Assembly (NCBI GenBank): GCA_900112995.1
Contig: FONU01000015.1
Span: 26,086-90,085, forward strand
Source of the DNA: [Lactobacillus] rogosae
Lineage (GTDB): Bacteria; Bacillota; Clostridia; Lachnospirales; Lachnospiraceae
Reading direction: 5' to 3'
Length of the DNA stretch: 64,000 nucleotides
Below the pieces are notes generated by a model. It ran no database searches, had not been told where the DNA came from, and saw only the letters and a list, made by a program, of their open reading frames with translations. Position 1 is the first letter of the stretch; the number at the start of each line of letters is the position of its first letter. The position numbers and the translations under genes are program-made. Below are positions 8,273-17,356 of the stretch, one piece after another.

Positions 8273-8716
8273 ATGATAATATCATCGAAAGGGCGGTATG
8301 CCTTAAGAGTAATGGTATATCTTGCGGTTCATCACAGTGATGATTATATACCATTAAAGGAGATATCAGATAAAGAAGAATTGTCAAAGAAATATCTCGA
8401 GACAATTACAAGAATGTTATCAAAAGCAAATCTTATAGAAGCAGCAAGCGGACACGGCGGTGGCTACAGATTAACAAGAAAGCCAGAGGATTACAGCGTT
8501 GGTGAGATATTAAAGCTTACCGAAGGAACACTTGCTCCTGTAACCTGTCTTAATGAGGAGACTTTAATGTGTGAACATTCGTCTTCCTGCTATACGCTTC
8601 CTATATGGCAGGGACTTGCAGATGTAATTAATAACTATCTTGATAATATGACACTCGCAGATGTTGCGGCAACAGCAATTGATAAGGCGGGTAATAAGAC
8701 GGCATATAATGCCTGA
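8273..8716 (+). CDS. Rrf2-family, IscR-like Fe-S-sensing regulator
   Basis: The protein has 147 residues. The N-terminal winged helix is typical of Rrf2 (SSKGRYALRVMVYLA, then SKKYLETITRMLSKANLIEAASGHGGGYRL). Three cysteines, C-x7-C-x5-C in CLNEETLMCEHSSSC, sit where IscR ligates its Fe-S cluster, although the first spacing is longer than the classic x5. Its place immediately before sufC points to cluster-dependent control of the suf operon. The start ATG follows AAAGGAAG. CymR, the cysteine regulator of this family, lacks the cysteine triad, so an IscR-like role is favoured. Confidence 0.85.
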   Translation: MIISSKGRYALRVMVYLAVHHSDDYIPLKEISDKEELSKKYLETITRMLSKANLIEAASGHGGGYRLTRKPEDYSVGEILKLTEGTLAPVTCLNEETLMCEHSSSCYTLPIWQGLADVINNYLDNMTLADVAATAIDKAGNKTAYNA

Positions 8717-8796
8717 TAATATATGCGGCATTGTGCTGGCACACTTGGCACAAAGCAGTCCTGCGTTTAAATGAGTGTGCAGAAATGAGGAGTATT

Positions 8797-9546
8797 ATGT
8801 CAGATAAGAATTTATTAAATGTTAAAGATTTATATGTAGATGTAGAAGATAAGGAAATTCTTCATGGTGTTAATCTTTCAATAGGCAAGGGTGAAACACA
8901 TGTACTTATGGGACCTAATGGAACAGGTAAGTCAACACTTGGCTATGCTTTAATGGGCAACCCAAGATATACAGTAAAGAGTGGTGAGATATGGTTTGAC
9001 GGTAAGAATATTACTGATGAACAAGTTAATGAGAGAGCTAAAGCAGGAATGTTCTTATCATTCCAGAACCCACTTGAAGTTCCGGGTGTTACACTCAGTT
9101 CATTTATAAGAAATGCCCTTGAATTAAAGACCGGCAAGAGAACAAGATATATGGAATTCAAGAAAGAACTTGAAAAGACTATGGAGCTTTTATCTATGGA
9201 CAAGTCTTATGCAGAGAGAGATCTTAATGTAGGCTTTTCAGGTGGTGAGAAGAAGAAGGCAGAGATATTACAGCTTCTTATGTTAAAGCCATCATTTGCA
9301 ATTCTTGATGAAACAGATTCAGGACTTGATGTTGATGCTGTAAAGACTGTATCAGCAGGTATAGAAGAATACCAGAAGACCTGCAAGGGAAGCCTTCTTA
9401 TAATTACACACAGCACAAGAATACTTGAATCTTTATCAGTTGATTATACACACGTTATGATTGAGGGGAAGATTATAAGCACAGGTGATGCTTCACTTGT
9501 TGATAAGATTAATGAAAATGGTTTCGCAGAATACGAAGCAGAATAG
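8797..9546 (+). CDS. sufC: Fe-S cluster assembly ATPase SufC
   Basis: The protein has 249 residues from the ATG at 8797, chosen because GAGGAG ends 5 bases before it; the frame is open further upstream without a ribosome site. It is an ABC-type ATPase with Walker A GPNGTGKST (K45), signature FSGGEKKKAEIL, Walker B FAILDETDSGLD and a late histidine switch (ITHST). SufC powers the SufBCD scaffold on which Fe-S clusters are built in the cytosol. It heads the order sufC-B-D-S-U, with 80 bases from the Rrf2 regulator. That gap holds small inverted repeats (GGCAT-ATA-ATGCC at 8701) but no clear terminator. Confidence 0.95.
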   Translation: MSDKNLLNVKDLYVDVEDKEILHGVNLSIGKGETHVLMGPNGTGKSTLGYALMGNPRYTVKSGEIWFDGKNITDEQVNERAKAGMFLSFQNPLEVPGVTLSSFIRNALELKTGKRTRYMEFKKELEKTMELLSMDKSYAERDLNVGFSGGEKKKAEILQLLMLKPSFAILDETDSGLDVDAVKTVSAGIEEYQKTCKGSLLIITHSTRILESLSVDYTHVMIEGKIISTGDASLVDKINENGFAEYEAE

Positions 9547-9593
9547 TCAGCCATAATCATACGTTGATATATGAAAGGAGTTTACATCGAATT

Positions 9594-11000
9594 ATGAAAG
9601 AAAAGACATATGTAGATGATATAGATAGAAACATATATGATTTCAAGAATGATGATAAGGACACATATAAGTTAAATGCTGGTCTTACTCCTGAGATAGT
9701 TGAGAAGCTCTCAAAGGAGAAGAATGACCCTGCTTGGATGCAGAATTTCAGGCTTGAGTCATTACAGATATATAATAATATGAAAGTACCTGACTGGGGA
9801 CCATCTATAGAAGGTCTTAATATGGACAATATAGTAACTTATGTAAGACCTAATACTAATATGAAAGCTAAATGGTCAGAAGTACCAGAAGACATTAAGG
9901 ATACATTTGAAAAGCTTGGTATTCCACAGGCAGAAAGAAAGTCACTTGCTGGTGTTGGAGCACAGTACGATTCAGAGCTTGTGTATCACAATGTAAGACA
10001 GGAAGTTGCTGAGATGGGTGTTGTATATACAGATATGGAGAGTGCGTTAAAGGGTGAATATGCAGATATGGTGCGTACACATTTTATGAAGCTTGTTAAG
10101 CCTACTGACCATAAGTTTGCGGCACTTCATGGTGCAGTATGGTCTGGTGGTTCTTTCGTATATGTTCCAAAGGGAGTATCAGTTGAGATACCATTACAGT
10201 CATATTTCAGACTTAATGCACCGGGAGCAGGACAGTTCGAGCATACACTTATTATTGTAGATGAGGGAGCTGATTTGCATTTCATAGAGGGGTGTTCAGC
10301 ACCTAAGTATAATGTAGCTAATCTACACGCCGGCTGTGTTGAGCTATTTGTAGGAAAGAATGCCAAGCTTAGATATTCAACTATAGAGAACTGGTCTAAG
10401 AATATGTATAACCTTAATACTAAGAGAGCTATTGTTGAGGAAGGTGGTACAATTGAGTGGGTATCAGGCTCATTTGGCTCACACGTATCATATCTTTATC
10501 CTATGAGTATTCTTAAGGGTGATAATTCTAAAATGGAATTTACAGGAATTACATTTGCAGGAAAAGGACAAAATCTTGATACAGGTGCAAAGGTTGTCCA
10601 TACAGGAAAGAACACAAGCTCATATATTAATACTAAGTCAATATCAAAGGATGGTGGAATTAGTACATTCAGGTCATCAGTTATAGTTAATTCCAAGGCA
10701 GAGAATTCCAAGGCTTCTGTATCGTGTCAGTCACTTATGCTTGACAGCATATCACGTTCAGATACAATCCCGGCAATGGATATTAAGACAAGCAAGGCGG
10801 ATGTCGGACACGAAGCACAGATTGGAAGCATAAGCGATGAAGCAGTATTCTATCTTATGTCAAGAGGAATGACAGAGGAAGATGCAAGAGCTTGTATCGT
10901 AAGTGGATTTGCAGATAACGTATCTAAGGAGCTTCCACTTGAATATGCAATTGAAATGAATAATCTCATAAGACTTGAAATGAAAGGCAGTATAGGTTAA
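9594..11000 (+). CDS. sufB: Fe-S cluster scaffold protein SufB
   Basis: The protein has 468 residues, the usual SufB length. Hallmarks are WGPSIEGLNMD, a right-handed beta-helix core with HTLIIVDEGADLHFIEGCSAP, and the C-terminal SRGMTEEDARACIVSGF motif with the cysteine implicated in cluster assembly. The ATG at 9594 is chosen on homology; the GAAAGGAG site at 9573-9580 lies a little far (13 bases), but no better in-frame start exists. With SufC and SufD it forms the scaffold complex that receives sulfur from SufS/SufU. Confidence 0.95.
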   Translation: MKEKTYVDDIDRNIYDFKNDDKDTYKLNAGLTPEIVEKLSKEKNDPAWMQNFRLESLQIYNNMKVPDWGPSIEGLNMDNIVTYVRPNTNMKAKWSEVPEDIKDTFEKLGIPQAERKSLAGVGAQYDSELVYHNVRQEVAEMGVVYTDMESALKGEYADMVRTHFMKLVKPTDHKFAALHGAVWSGGSFVYVPKGVSVEIPLQSYFRLNAPGAGQFEHTLIIVDEGADLHFIEGCSAPKYNVANLHAGCVELFVGKNAKLRYSTIENWSKNMYNLNTKRAIVEEGGTIEWVSGSFGSHVSYLYPMSILKGDNSKMEFTGITFAGKGQNLDTGAKVVHTGKNTSSYINTKSISKDGGISTFRSSVIVNSKAENSKASVSCQSLMLDSISRSDTIPAMDIKTSKADVGHEAQIGSISDEAVFYLMSRGMTEEDARACIVSGFADNVSKELPLEYAIEMNNLIRLEMKGSIG

Positions 11001-11035
11001 TTGTGCTGATAAGATGAGCAGGAATGGAGAAATTT

Positions 11036-12103
11036 ATGAATAATAATGAATATAGAATAAATGCACTTCCAGCAAAGACATGGTACCAGCTTAATATGAA
11101 TGATACACGTCTTTTATGGGATGATAATTTAGTACCTTGTAATATGGATACAAAAGGCTGTGATAAGGTATGTTCAGATGTTAATGCTAAAGATTACAGT
11201 GATATAGAAAATGCAGTTCTTACAGGTGCAGGCAAAGAAGCAGATGTGTTATTTGAAGCAGGCGTAACTAATACATTACTTGTAAATGCAGATAAAGAAA
11301 CTAACGGCCAGACATTATATATTAATGTCAATGGCAATGATAAGAGCCAGTCAGGAAAGATTATAGTTAATGTAGAGGATAATGTTACATTTACAATAAT
11401 TGAGAACTTTAAAGGTGAGAGCAGTACAGAAGGCAGGGTAGCATTAAGAACACTTATAGATACAGGTCTTAACAGCAAGGTACGCCTTATTCAGGTATAT
11501 ATGCAGCCAGAAAGCATTGATGTATTAAGCGATACAGGATGCAGGCTTTCAGATAATGCCTCATTTGAGATTGTTCAGGTATTCGTAGGCAGGGGCAGCC
11601 TTTATGATGGAATAAGGACAGAGCTTATAGGCAATAATTCTGCATTTACAGCAGATATTGGATACCTTGGAGCTAAGAAGCAGAATATAGATATTAACCT
11701 TATATCTAATCATATTGGAAAGAAGACTAACAGCGGGATAAGAGTTGATGGTGCATTAAAGGACGAAGCCTCTAAGCTTTTCAGAGGTTCTATTGATTTT
11801 AAAAATGGTTCTTCTGGTTCAGTTGGTGCAGAGACAGAAAATGTACTTTTACTTGGCGAAGATGTCAGAAACAAGACAATACCTCTTATACTCTGTGCAG
11901 AGGAAGATGTTAATGGTTCACACGGAGCTACAATCGGTGAGCTCGATGAGGAAACATTGTTCTATTATGCTTCAAGAGGCATTGATAAGAAGAACGCTGA
12001 GGATATAATGACTAAAGGAAGAATTGAAGTTATTATAAGAAAGATTAATGACGAGGACACAGAAAAGCTTGCAGAGGAGCAGCTTGAAGAAGTGTTGCAG
12101 TAA
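11036..12103 (+). CDS. sufD: Fe-S cluster assembly protein SufD
   Basis: The protein has 355 residues. GGAGA at 11026-11030 supports the ATG at 11036 over the one at 11024. It is a SufB paralogue, with the beta-helix region (FEIVQVFVGRGSLYDGIRTEL) and the C-terminal GATIGELDEETLFYYASRGIDKKNAE, matching SufB's GSISDEAVFYLMSRGMTEEDA. SufD lacks the SufB cluster cysteine in the equivalent place and acts as its partner in the SufBC2D complex. The stop codon overlaps the first possible sufS ATG, showing tight coupling. Confidence 0.9.
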   Translation: MNNNEYRINALPAKTWYQLNMNDTRLLWDDNLVPCNMDTKGCDKVCSDVNAKDYSDIENAVLTGAGKEADVLFEAGVTNTLLVNADKETNGQTLYINVNGNDKSQSGKIIVNVEDNVTFTIIENFKGESSTEGRVALRTLIDTGLNSKVRLIQVYMQPESIDVLSDTGCRLSDNASFEIVQVFVGRGSLYDGIRTELIGNNSAFTADIGYLGAKKQNIDINLISNHIGKKTNSGIRVDGALKDEASKLFRGSIDFKNGSSGSVGAETENVLLLGEDVRNKTIPLILCAEEDVNGSHGATIGELDEETLFYYASRGIDKKNAEDIMTKGRIEVIIRKINDEDTEKLAEEQLEEVLQ

Positions 12104-12114
12104 TGGAGGCAGTA

Positions 12115-13341
12115 ATGGAGATTAAAGAGCAGAAAGATTATAGAAAAGATTTTCCACTTCTTAATAATAATTCTTCTATATATATTGATAATGCGGCAAC
12201 AGCACAGAAGCCACAGTGCGTAATTGATGCTGAAAGCAGATTTTATGAGGTTAATAATGCCAATCCTCTCCGTGGCTTTTATCCATTAAGTCTTGCCGCT
12301 ACTAAGGAATATGAGGATGCAAGGGAGGTTGTAAGACAGTTTCTTAATGCGGACTCTGATAAGGAGATAATCTTTACAAGAAATACAACAGAAAGCCTTA
12401 ACCTTGTTGCATACAGCTATGGTATTAATAATCTTAAGGCTGGAGATGAAATAGCAGTTTCAATAATGGAACACCACAGCAATCTTCTGCCTTGGCAGAT
12501 GGTTGCAAGAGTGACAGGTGCAACTTTAAGATATCTGGAATGTGAGAAGGACGGAACATTAAAAGATGATACTCTTAAAGATGGAATTAATGCTAATACT
12601 AAGATCGTTGCAGTTGCACAGGTTTCCAATGTATTAGGCTGTGTCAATCCAATTAAAAAGATAGCCAAAATAGCACACGATAATGGTGCTGTTATGGTTG
12701 TTGATGCGGCACAGAGTGCACCACATATGAAGATTGATGTAAAAGACTTAGATGCTGATTTTCTTGCATTTTCAGGACATAAGCTTATGGGACCTATGGG
12801 AATTGGTGTACTTTATGGTAAGGAAAGCATACTTAAGAATATGCAGCCATTTCTTACAGGTGGTGAGATGATTAATTCAGTTACTAGAGATGGTGCAACT
12901 TATGCAGAACTTCCACACAAGTTCGAGGCAGGAACGGTAAATGCGGCAGGAGCTGTTGGTCTTGCAGCAGCAATTAAATACATTAATGAGATAGGCTTTG
13001 ACTATATACAGCAGAAAGAAGAAAGACTTGCAAAGATTGCTATTAACGGACTTAAAGGTCATAAGTACATTCATATATTAGGCTCTGATGATTATAAGAA
13101 CCATACAGGAATAGCAGCATTTACAATAGATGGGGTTCACCCACACGATGTAAGCGAGATATTATCTTCTGACGGAATAGATGTAAGGGCTGGACATCAC
13201 TGTGCACAGCCACTGCTTACATTTCTTGGAGTTAATAATGCGACAAGAGCAAGCTTTATGTTCTATAATACAGAGAAGGAAGCAGAAGCATTTGTTGAGA
13301 GTGTGCTTAACGTAAGAAGGAGAATGGGTTATGATGAATAG
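12115..13341 (+). CDS. sufS: Cysteine desulfurase SufS
   Basis: The protein has 408 residues from the ATG at 12115, which GGAGG precedes by 6 bases; the ATG at 12103 lacks a ribosome site. It is a fold-type I PLP enzyme: the PLP lysine is K223 in SGHKLMGPMG and the catalytic cysteine is C363 in RAGHHCAQPLL. It takes sulfur from cysteine as an enzyme persulfide and passes it to SufU. It overlaps sufU by 11 bases. Cysteine desulfurases of the IscS type have a different cysteine loop, so SufS is secure. Confidence 0.95.
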   Translation: MEIKEQKDYRKDFPLLNNNSSIYIDNAATAQKPQCVIDAESRFYEVNNANPLRGFYPLSLAATKEYEDAREVVRQFLNADSDKEIIFTRNTTESLNLVAYSYGINNLKAGDEIAVSIMEHHSNLLPWQMVARVTGATLRYLECEKDGTLKDDTLKDGINANTKIVAVAQVSNVLGCVNPIKKIAKIAHDNGAVMVVDAAQSAPHMKIDVKDLDADFLAFSGHKLMGPMGIGVLYGKESILKNMQPFLTGGEMINSVTRDGATYAELPHKFEAGTVNAAGAVGLAAAIKYINEIGFDYIQQKEERLAKIAINGLKGHKYIHILGSDDYKNHTGIAAFTIDGVHPHDVSEILSSDGIDVRAGHHCAQPLLTFLGVNNATRASFMFYNTEKEAEAFVESVLNVRRRMGYDE

Positions 13342-13756
13342 AGGCTTTTATAATGAAATACTTACAGAACATAATATAAGACCAGAATTTAAACACGACT
13401 TAGAAGATGCCAATATCGTCCTTGAGGGTGTAAATCCTAACTGTGGTGATGATATATGGCTTAAGCTTAAGGTTGAAGACGGTATTATTAAGGACGGAGC
13501 TTTTGTTGGAGATGGCTGTGCTATATCCCAGGCATCGGCTGATATTATGCTTGGGATGATAATTGGAAAGACTAAAGAAGAAGCTTTAAAGCTTGGAGAT
13601 TTATTCTTTAAGATGATTAAGGGTGAAGCAACCGATGAGGAGATTGAAGAATTAGACGAGGCATCAGCACTTAAAGATATATCACATATGCCTGCAAGAG
13701 TAAAATGTGCTGTACTTGGCTGGCATACATTAGATGAGGCATTAAATAAGGAGTAA
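13331..13756 (+). CDS. sufU: Sulfur-acceptor protein SufU
   Basis: The protein has 141 residues. The zinc ligands expected in SufU are present: C38 and D40 in NPNCGDD, C63 in [10 protein letters not shown] and the C-terminal cysteine in [10 protein letters not shown]. In Firmicutes SufU is a zinc-dependent sulfurtransferase that accepts persulfide sulfur from SufS, rather than a scaffold as in IscU. The insertion between the second and third ligand (around [14 protein letters not shown]) fits SufU. The stop codon is one base from the glpK start. Confidence 0.92.
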   Translation: MMNRGFYNEILTEHNIRPEFKHDLEDANIVLEGVNPNCGDDIWLKLKVEDGIIKDGAFVGDGCAISQASADIMLGMIIGKTKEEALKLGDLFFKMIKGEATDEEIEELDEASALKDISHMPARVKCAVLGWHTLDEALNKE

Positions 13757-13757
13757 T

Positions 13758-15251
13758 ATGGCAAAGTATATTATGGCACTTGATCAGGGAACGACAAGCT
13801 CAAGATGTATATTATTTGATAAGGCTGGCAATATCTGTTCAATGGCACAGAGGGAATTTGAACAGATATATCCTAAGCCGGGCTGGGTGGAACACAATCC
13901 AATGGAGATATGGTCAACACAGTATGCGGTTATGTCTGAGGCTATGGCACTTGTGGGTGCTAAGCCTAAGGATATAGCTGGCATTGGAATAACCAACCAG
14001 CGTGAAACTACAATTGTGTGGGATAAAGAAACAGGTGAGCCTGTATATAATGCTATTGTATGGCAGTGCAGACGTACAGCCAAGGATATTAATCTGCTTG
14101 TAAAAGATGGTTATGCAGATGTAATCAAGGCAAAGACAGGACTTGTGCCAGATGCGTATTTTAGTGCAACTAAGATTGCGTGGATACTTAGTAATGTAGC
14201 AGGAGCAAGGAAAAAGGCAGAAGAGGGCAGATTGCTATTCGGTACGGTTGACACCTGGCTTATATGGAAGCTTACAGGCGGTGCGGTGCACGTTACAGAC
14301 TATACTAATGCTTCAAGAACTATGCTTTTTGATATTCATAACAGGTGCTGGGATAAAGAGCTTCTTGAAAAGTTCAATATACCAGAGGTTATGCTTCCTA
14401 AGGTAAAGCCTTCAAGCTGTATATATGGTTATACAGACCCTTCTGTTCTTGCTGGAAATGTTGCAATAGCAGGTGCGGCAGGTGACCAGCAGGCGGCACT
14501 TTTTGGACAGTGCTGTTTTGAGCCGGGAGAAGTAAAGAATACATATGGAACAGGCTGTTTTCTTCTTATGAATACAGGGGATAAGCCTGTGGAGTCTAAG
14601 CATGGTCTTATAACTACGATTGCGGCAGGAAGTGATGACCAGCTTCATTATGCACTTGAGGGAAGTGTATTTACAGGCGGTGCAATTGTACAATGGCTTC
14701 GTGATGAGATGAGGCTTATAAGAAGCTCTTCACAATCAGAAGATTATGCAAGAATGGTAAATGACACCAATGGAGTATATATTGTTCCTGCATTTTCAGG
14801 AATGGGTGCACCTTACTGGAATCCTTATGCAAGAGGCTGCGTTGTAGGCTTATCAAGAGGTGCTAACAAGGAACATTTTATAAGGGCATCGCTTGAGTCA
14901 ATAGCATATCAGACATATGATGTGTTAAAGGCAATGGAAAGTGACACAGGACATATAGTTAAAGAGTTAAAAGTAGATGGCGGGGCAAGTGCCAATGATT
15001 TCCTAATGGAATTTCAGGCAGACATTCTTGGAGCTAAGATAAGACGTCCTAAGTGTATAGAAACTACTGCACTTGGTGCAGCATATCTTGCTGGTCTGGC
15101 AGTTGGTTTCTTTAAGGATCTGAATGAGATAAGAGATAACTGGCAGTTGGCTTCCACATTTGAGAGCAGTATGGCACCATCAGACAGGGATAACCTTCTC
15201 GCAGGCTGGAGAAGAGCCGTAAAATGTGCCATCTCTTATACAGATGAATAA
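13758..15251 (+). CDS. glpK: Glycerol kinase
   Basis: The protein has 497 residues, the normal length. FGGY-family features include [16 protein letters not shown] at the N-terminus, [19 protein letters not shown], and the C-terminal [23 protein letters not shown] segment ([14 protein letters not shown]). It phosphorylates glycerol to glycerol 3-phosphate in the cytosol. GGAG 6 bases upstream of the ATG lies inside sufU, so glpK is translated with the suf operon. No glpF, glpD or glpP is nearby. The link to Fe-S assembly is unexpected. Confidence 0.95.
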   Translation: MAKYIMALDQGTTSSRCILFDKAGNICSMAQREFEQIYPKPGWVEHNPMEIWSTQYAVMSEAMALVGAKPKDIAGIGITNQRETTIVWDKETGEPVYNAIVWQCRRTAKDINLLVKDGYADVIKAKTGLVPDAYFSATKIAWILSNVAGARKKAEEGRLLFGTVDTWLIWKLTGGAVHVTDYTNASRTMLFDIHNRCWDKELLEKFNIPEVMLPKVKPSSCIYGYTDPSVLAGNVAIAGAAGDQQAALFGQCCFEPGEVKNTYGTGCFLLMNTGDKPVESKHGLITTIAAGSDDQLHYALEGSVFTGGAIVQWLRDEMRLIRSSSQSEDYARMVNDTNGVYIVPAFSGMGAPYWNPYARGCVVGLSRGANKEHFIRASLESIAYQTYDVLKAMESDTGHIVKELKVDGGASANDFLMEFQADILGAKIRRPKCIETTALGAAYLAGLAVGFFKDLNEIRDNWQLASTFESSMAPSDRDNLLAGWRRAVKCAISYTDE

Positions 15252-15275
15252 AACTGAATAAAAAATATATTGTTT

Positions 15276-15304
15276 TTGCTTTGTTATTGTATATAGTGTA
15301 TAAT
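15276..15304 (+). promoter_or_regulatory. Promoter of the moxR-DUF58-transglutaminase operon
   Basis: TTGCTT (15276-15281), 17 bases, TATAAT (15299-15304), about 30 bases upstream of the TTG start. Confidence 0.65.
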
Positions 15305-15335
15305 TTTAAGCATATATATCAGGGAGGAAGAGGTT

Positions 15336-16286
15336 TTGGATAATAATGTACTAAAGGCACTTAATGTAATAGAGCAGGTCAACAATGTTATATTAGGAAA
15401 AGATAAACAAATAAGAGAGATTATGGCGGCATTTCTGGCTGGAGGCCATATACTTTTGGAGGATATTCCGGGTGTTGGTAAGACAACACTTGCGACAGCA
15501 TTTTCTAAGGCAATGGCACTTGACTGCAAGAGGGTGCAGTTTACTCCGGACGTAATGCCGTCTGATCTTACAGGATATTCTGTATACAGAAATGACTTAG
15601 GTCAATTCATATATCAGCCGGGAAGCGTGTTCTGTAATCTGCTGCTTGCTGATGAGATTAACAGAACATCACCTAAGACACAGTCAGCACTTTTAGAGGT
15701 TATGGAAGAAAGAAAGGTAAGCGTTGAGGGCGTTACCAGAGAAGTTCCAGAACCTTTTATTGTTATTGCAACACAAAATCCGCTTGGTAATGCAGGAACA
15801 CAGAGCCTTCCAGAAGCACAGATGGATAGATTTATGATTACTTTATCAATCGGTTACCCTGATTATGAAAGTGAGCTTGATATGGCTATGTCTGTAGGAA
15901 AGCAGAGCAGGACAAGTGATATGACACCAGTGGTGAGCATAGATGATTTTATAAGTATGCAGAATGAAATATATGATGTATATATGAACGAGAGCATATA
16001 CAAATATATAGTTAATCTTGTTACAGCTACAAGAAAGTCACGTTATATAGAAAGAGGTGCAAGTCCAAGAGCGACTATAGCACTTGTAAAGATGTGTAAG
16101 GCGTGGAGCTGGCTTAACGGAAGGGATTATGTTGTTCCTGCGGACGTTATTGCACAGTTTGAGTATGTTATAACACACAGAATAATTCTTAATATGGCGG
16201 CGAGAATGGACGGTAAAGACAAGGCAGAAGTGATTAATGATATTTTGAAATCAGTTGCTAAGCCAGCAGTAGGAAAGAAGGCATAA
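15336..16286 (+). CDS. MoxR-family AAA+ ATPase
   Basis: The protein has 316 residues with a TTG start at 15336 behind GGAGGAAGAGG. Walker A is GVGKTTLATA (about residue 48), Walker B LLADEINR, sensor 1 ATQNP, then the MoxR signature GTQSLPEAQMDRFM. MoxR ATPases act as chaperone-like remodelers with a DUF58 partner. The genes overlap by one base (TAATG), and a transglutaminase membrane protein completes the common three-gene set. The target is unknown. Confidence 0.9.
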   Translation: MDNNVLKALNVIEQVNNVILGKDKQIREIMAAFLAGGHILLEDIPGVGKTTLATAFSKAMALDCKRVQFTPDVMPSDLTGYSVYRNDLGQFIYQPGSVFCNLLLADEINRTSPKTQSALLEVMEERKVSVEGVTREVPEPFIVIATQNPLGNAGTQSLPEAQMDRFMITLSIGYPDYESELDMAMSVGKQSRTSDMTPVVSIDDFISMQNEIYDVYMNESIYKYIVNLVTATRKSRYIERGASPRATIALVKMCKAWSWLNGRDYVVPADVIAQFEYVITHRIILNMAARMDGKDKAEVINDILKSVAKPAVGKKA

Positions 16287-17356
16287 TGACAGGTGTATTT
16301 TTGATTATTATACTTGCTGTTGTGTGGTATGTAGCAGGCATATTTCATTCATTTGCACTTATGCTTTATGTAGCTGTTAATCTTCTGCTAATAGCAGGTA
16401 TGTATATATTAACTCGTATATATAAAAGAAATGTTGCATTTGATTTTGATGTTAATCTGGCAGAGGAGTTAAAGAATTCTGGCTGCCAGTTAAGAATTAA
16501 TGTAAGCAATAAAACAGGAATACCAATCACGAAAATCAGATTAGATGTAGTCGTGTCATATTGTGATAAGAAAGGTAAAGAATACAAGAAATACCGAAAG
16601 AACGTAAAGCTGTACGGAGGCTGTAAGGGCAGGAAGGATAATATGGATTTATCTGTCAGCCTGCCATATTGTGGAATGGCGGATGTAAAGATAGTTAAAG
16701 CGAAAGTGTATGATTACACAGGCTTGTTTTATTGTACAATAAAGCCTTTAAGCATAATGAATATTTTGATATTTCCAGAAGTTGAAAGCAGTATATATGA
16801 AGGCGCTTTTTCACAATATGAAAGCAATAATAATATAGAGTTGTATATCAACAGAAAAGGCAGTTCACACGATGATATAAGACAGATAAGGGAATATCAG
16901 ACAGGAGATTCTTACAGGCACATACACTGGAATTTAAGTTCAAGAACGGGAGATCTGCTTATTAAGGAATTCTGTGGACAAGTTGACAGGGAGATACTTG
17001 TGCTTCTTGATACATTGCCTGATGATATTAATAATATTGAGCGTATGAGCAGCTTTTATGATAAGACAGCTATGCTTGTTATGGGTTTTATTCAGGATGA
17101 CACGAAGGTATCAGTGCTGTGGAATGATCTTAATTCTGGAGCTTTATGTAAACAGACAGTATCAGATTATGATGATTTAAAGAATGTATATTATATATTA
17201 TATAGGCTTCATTATAATTGTCGTAATAATGATACGGATATTAGCAGGGAATACAGCCTTGGAGAGTATATTGATAAGAATATCATAAAGATAGATACAT
17301 CATCTGATGTTACTGAGTTATTGGGAGAAAATGTATATGGAGAACATGCGTATTAA
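16286..17356 (+). CDS. DUF58-domain membrane-anchored protein
   Basis: The protein has 356 residues. Two hydrophobic segments at the N-terminus (about 1-15 and 20-40) anchor it. The DUF58 motif follows at about residues 195-225: HDDIRQIREYQTGDSYRHIHWNLSSRTGDLLIKEF in outline. The C-terminal half resembles a von Willebrand A-like fold (REILVLLDTLP). It is the usual partner of MoxR ATPases. Function is unknown beyond this association. Confidence 0.85.
   Translation: MTGVFLIIILAVVWYVAGIFHSFALMLYVAVNLLLIAGMYILTRIYKRNVAFDFDVNLAEELKNSGCQLRINVSNKTGIPITKIRLDVVVSYCDKKGKEYKKYRKNVKLYGGCKGRKDNMDLSVSLPYCGMADVKIVKAKVYDYTGLFYCTIKPLSIMNILIFPEVESSIYEGAFSQYESNNNIELYINRKGSSHDDIRQIREYQTGDSYRHIHWNLSSRTGDLLIKEFCGQVDREILVLLDTLPDDINNIERMSSFYDKTAMLVMGFIQDDTKVSVLWNDLNSGALCKQTVSDYDDLKNVYYILYRLHYNCRNNDTDISREYSLGEYIDKNIIKIDTSSDVTELLGENVYGEHAY

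Noticed and set aside
13758..15251. glpK as a different FGGY sugar kinase
   Set aside because: Length and motifs fit glycerol kinase throughout; only the neighbourhood is unusual.
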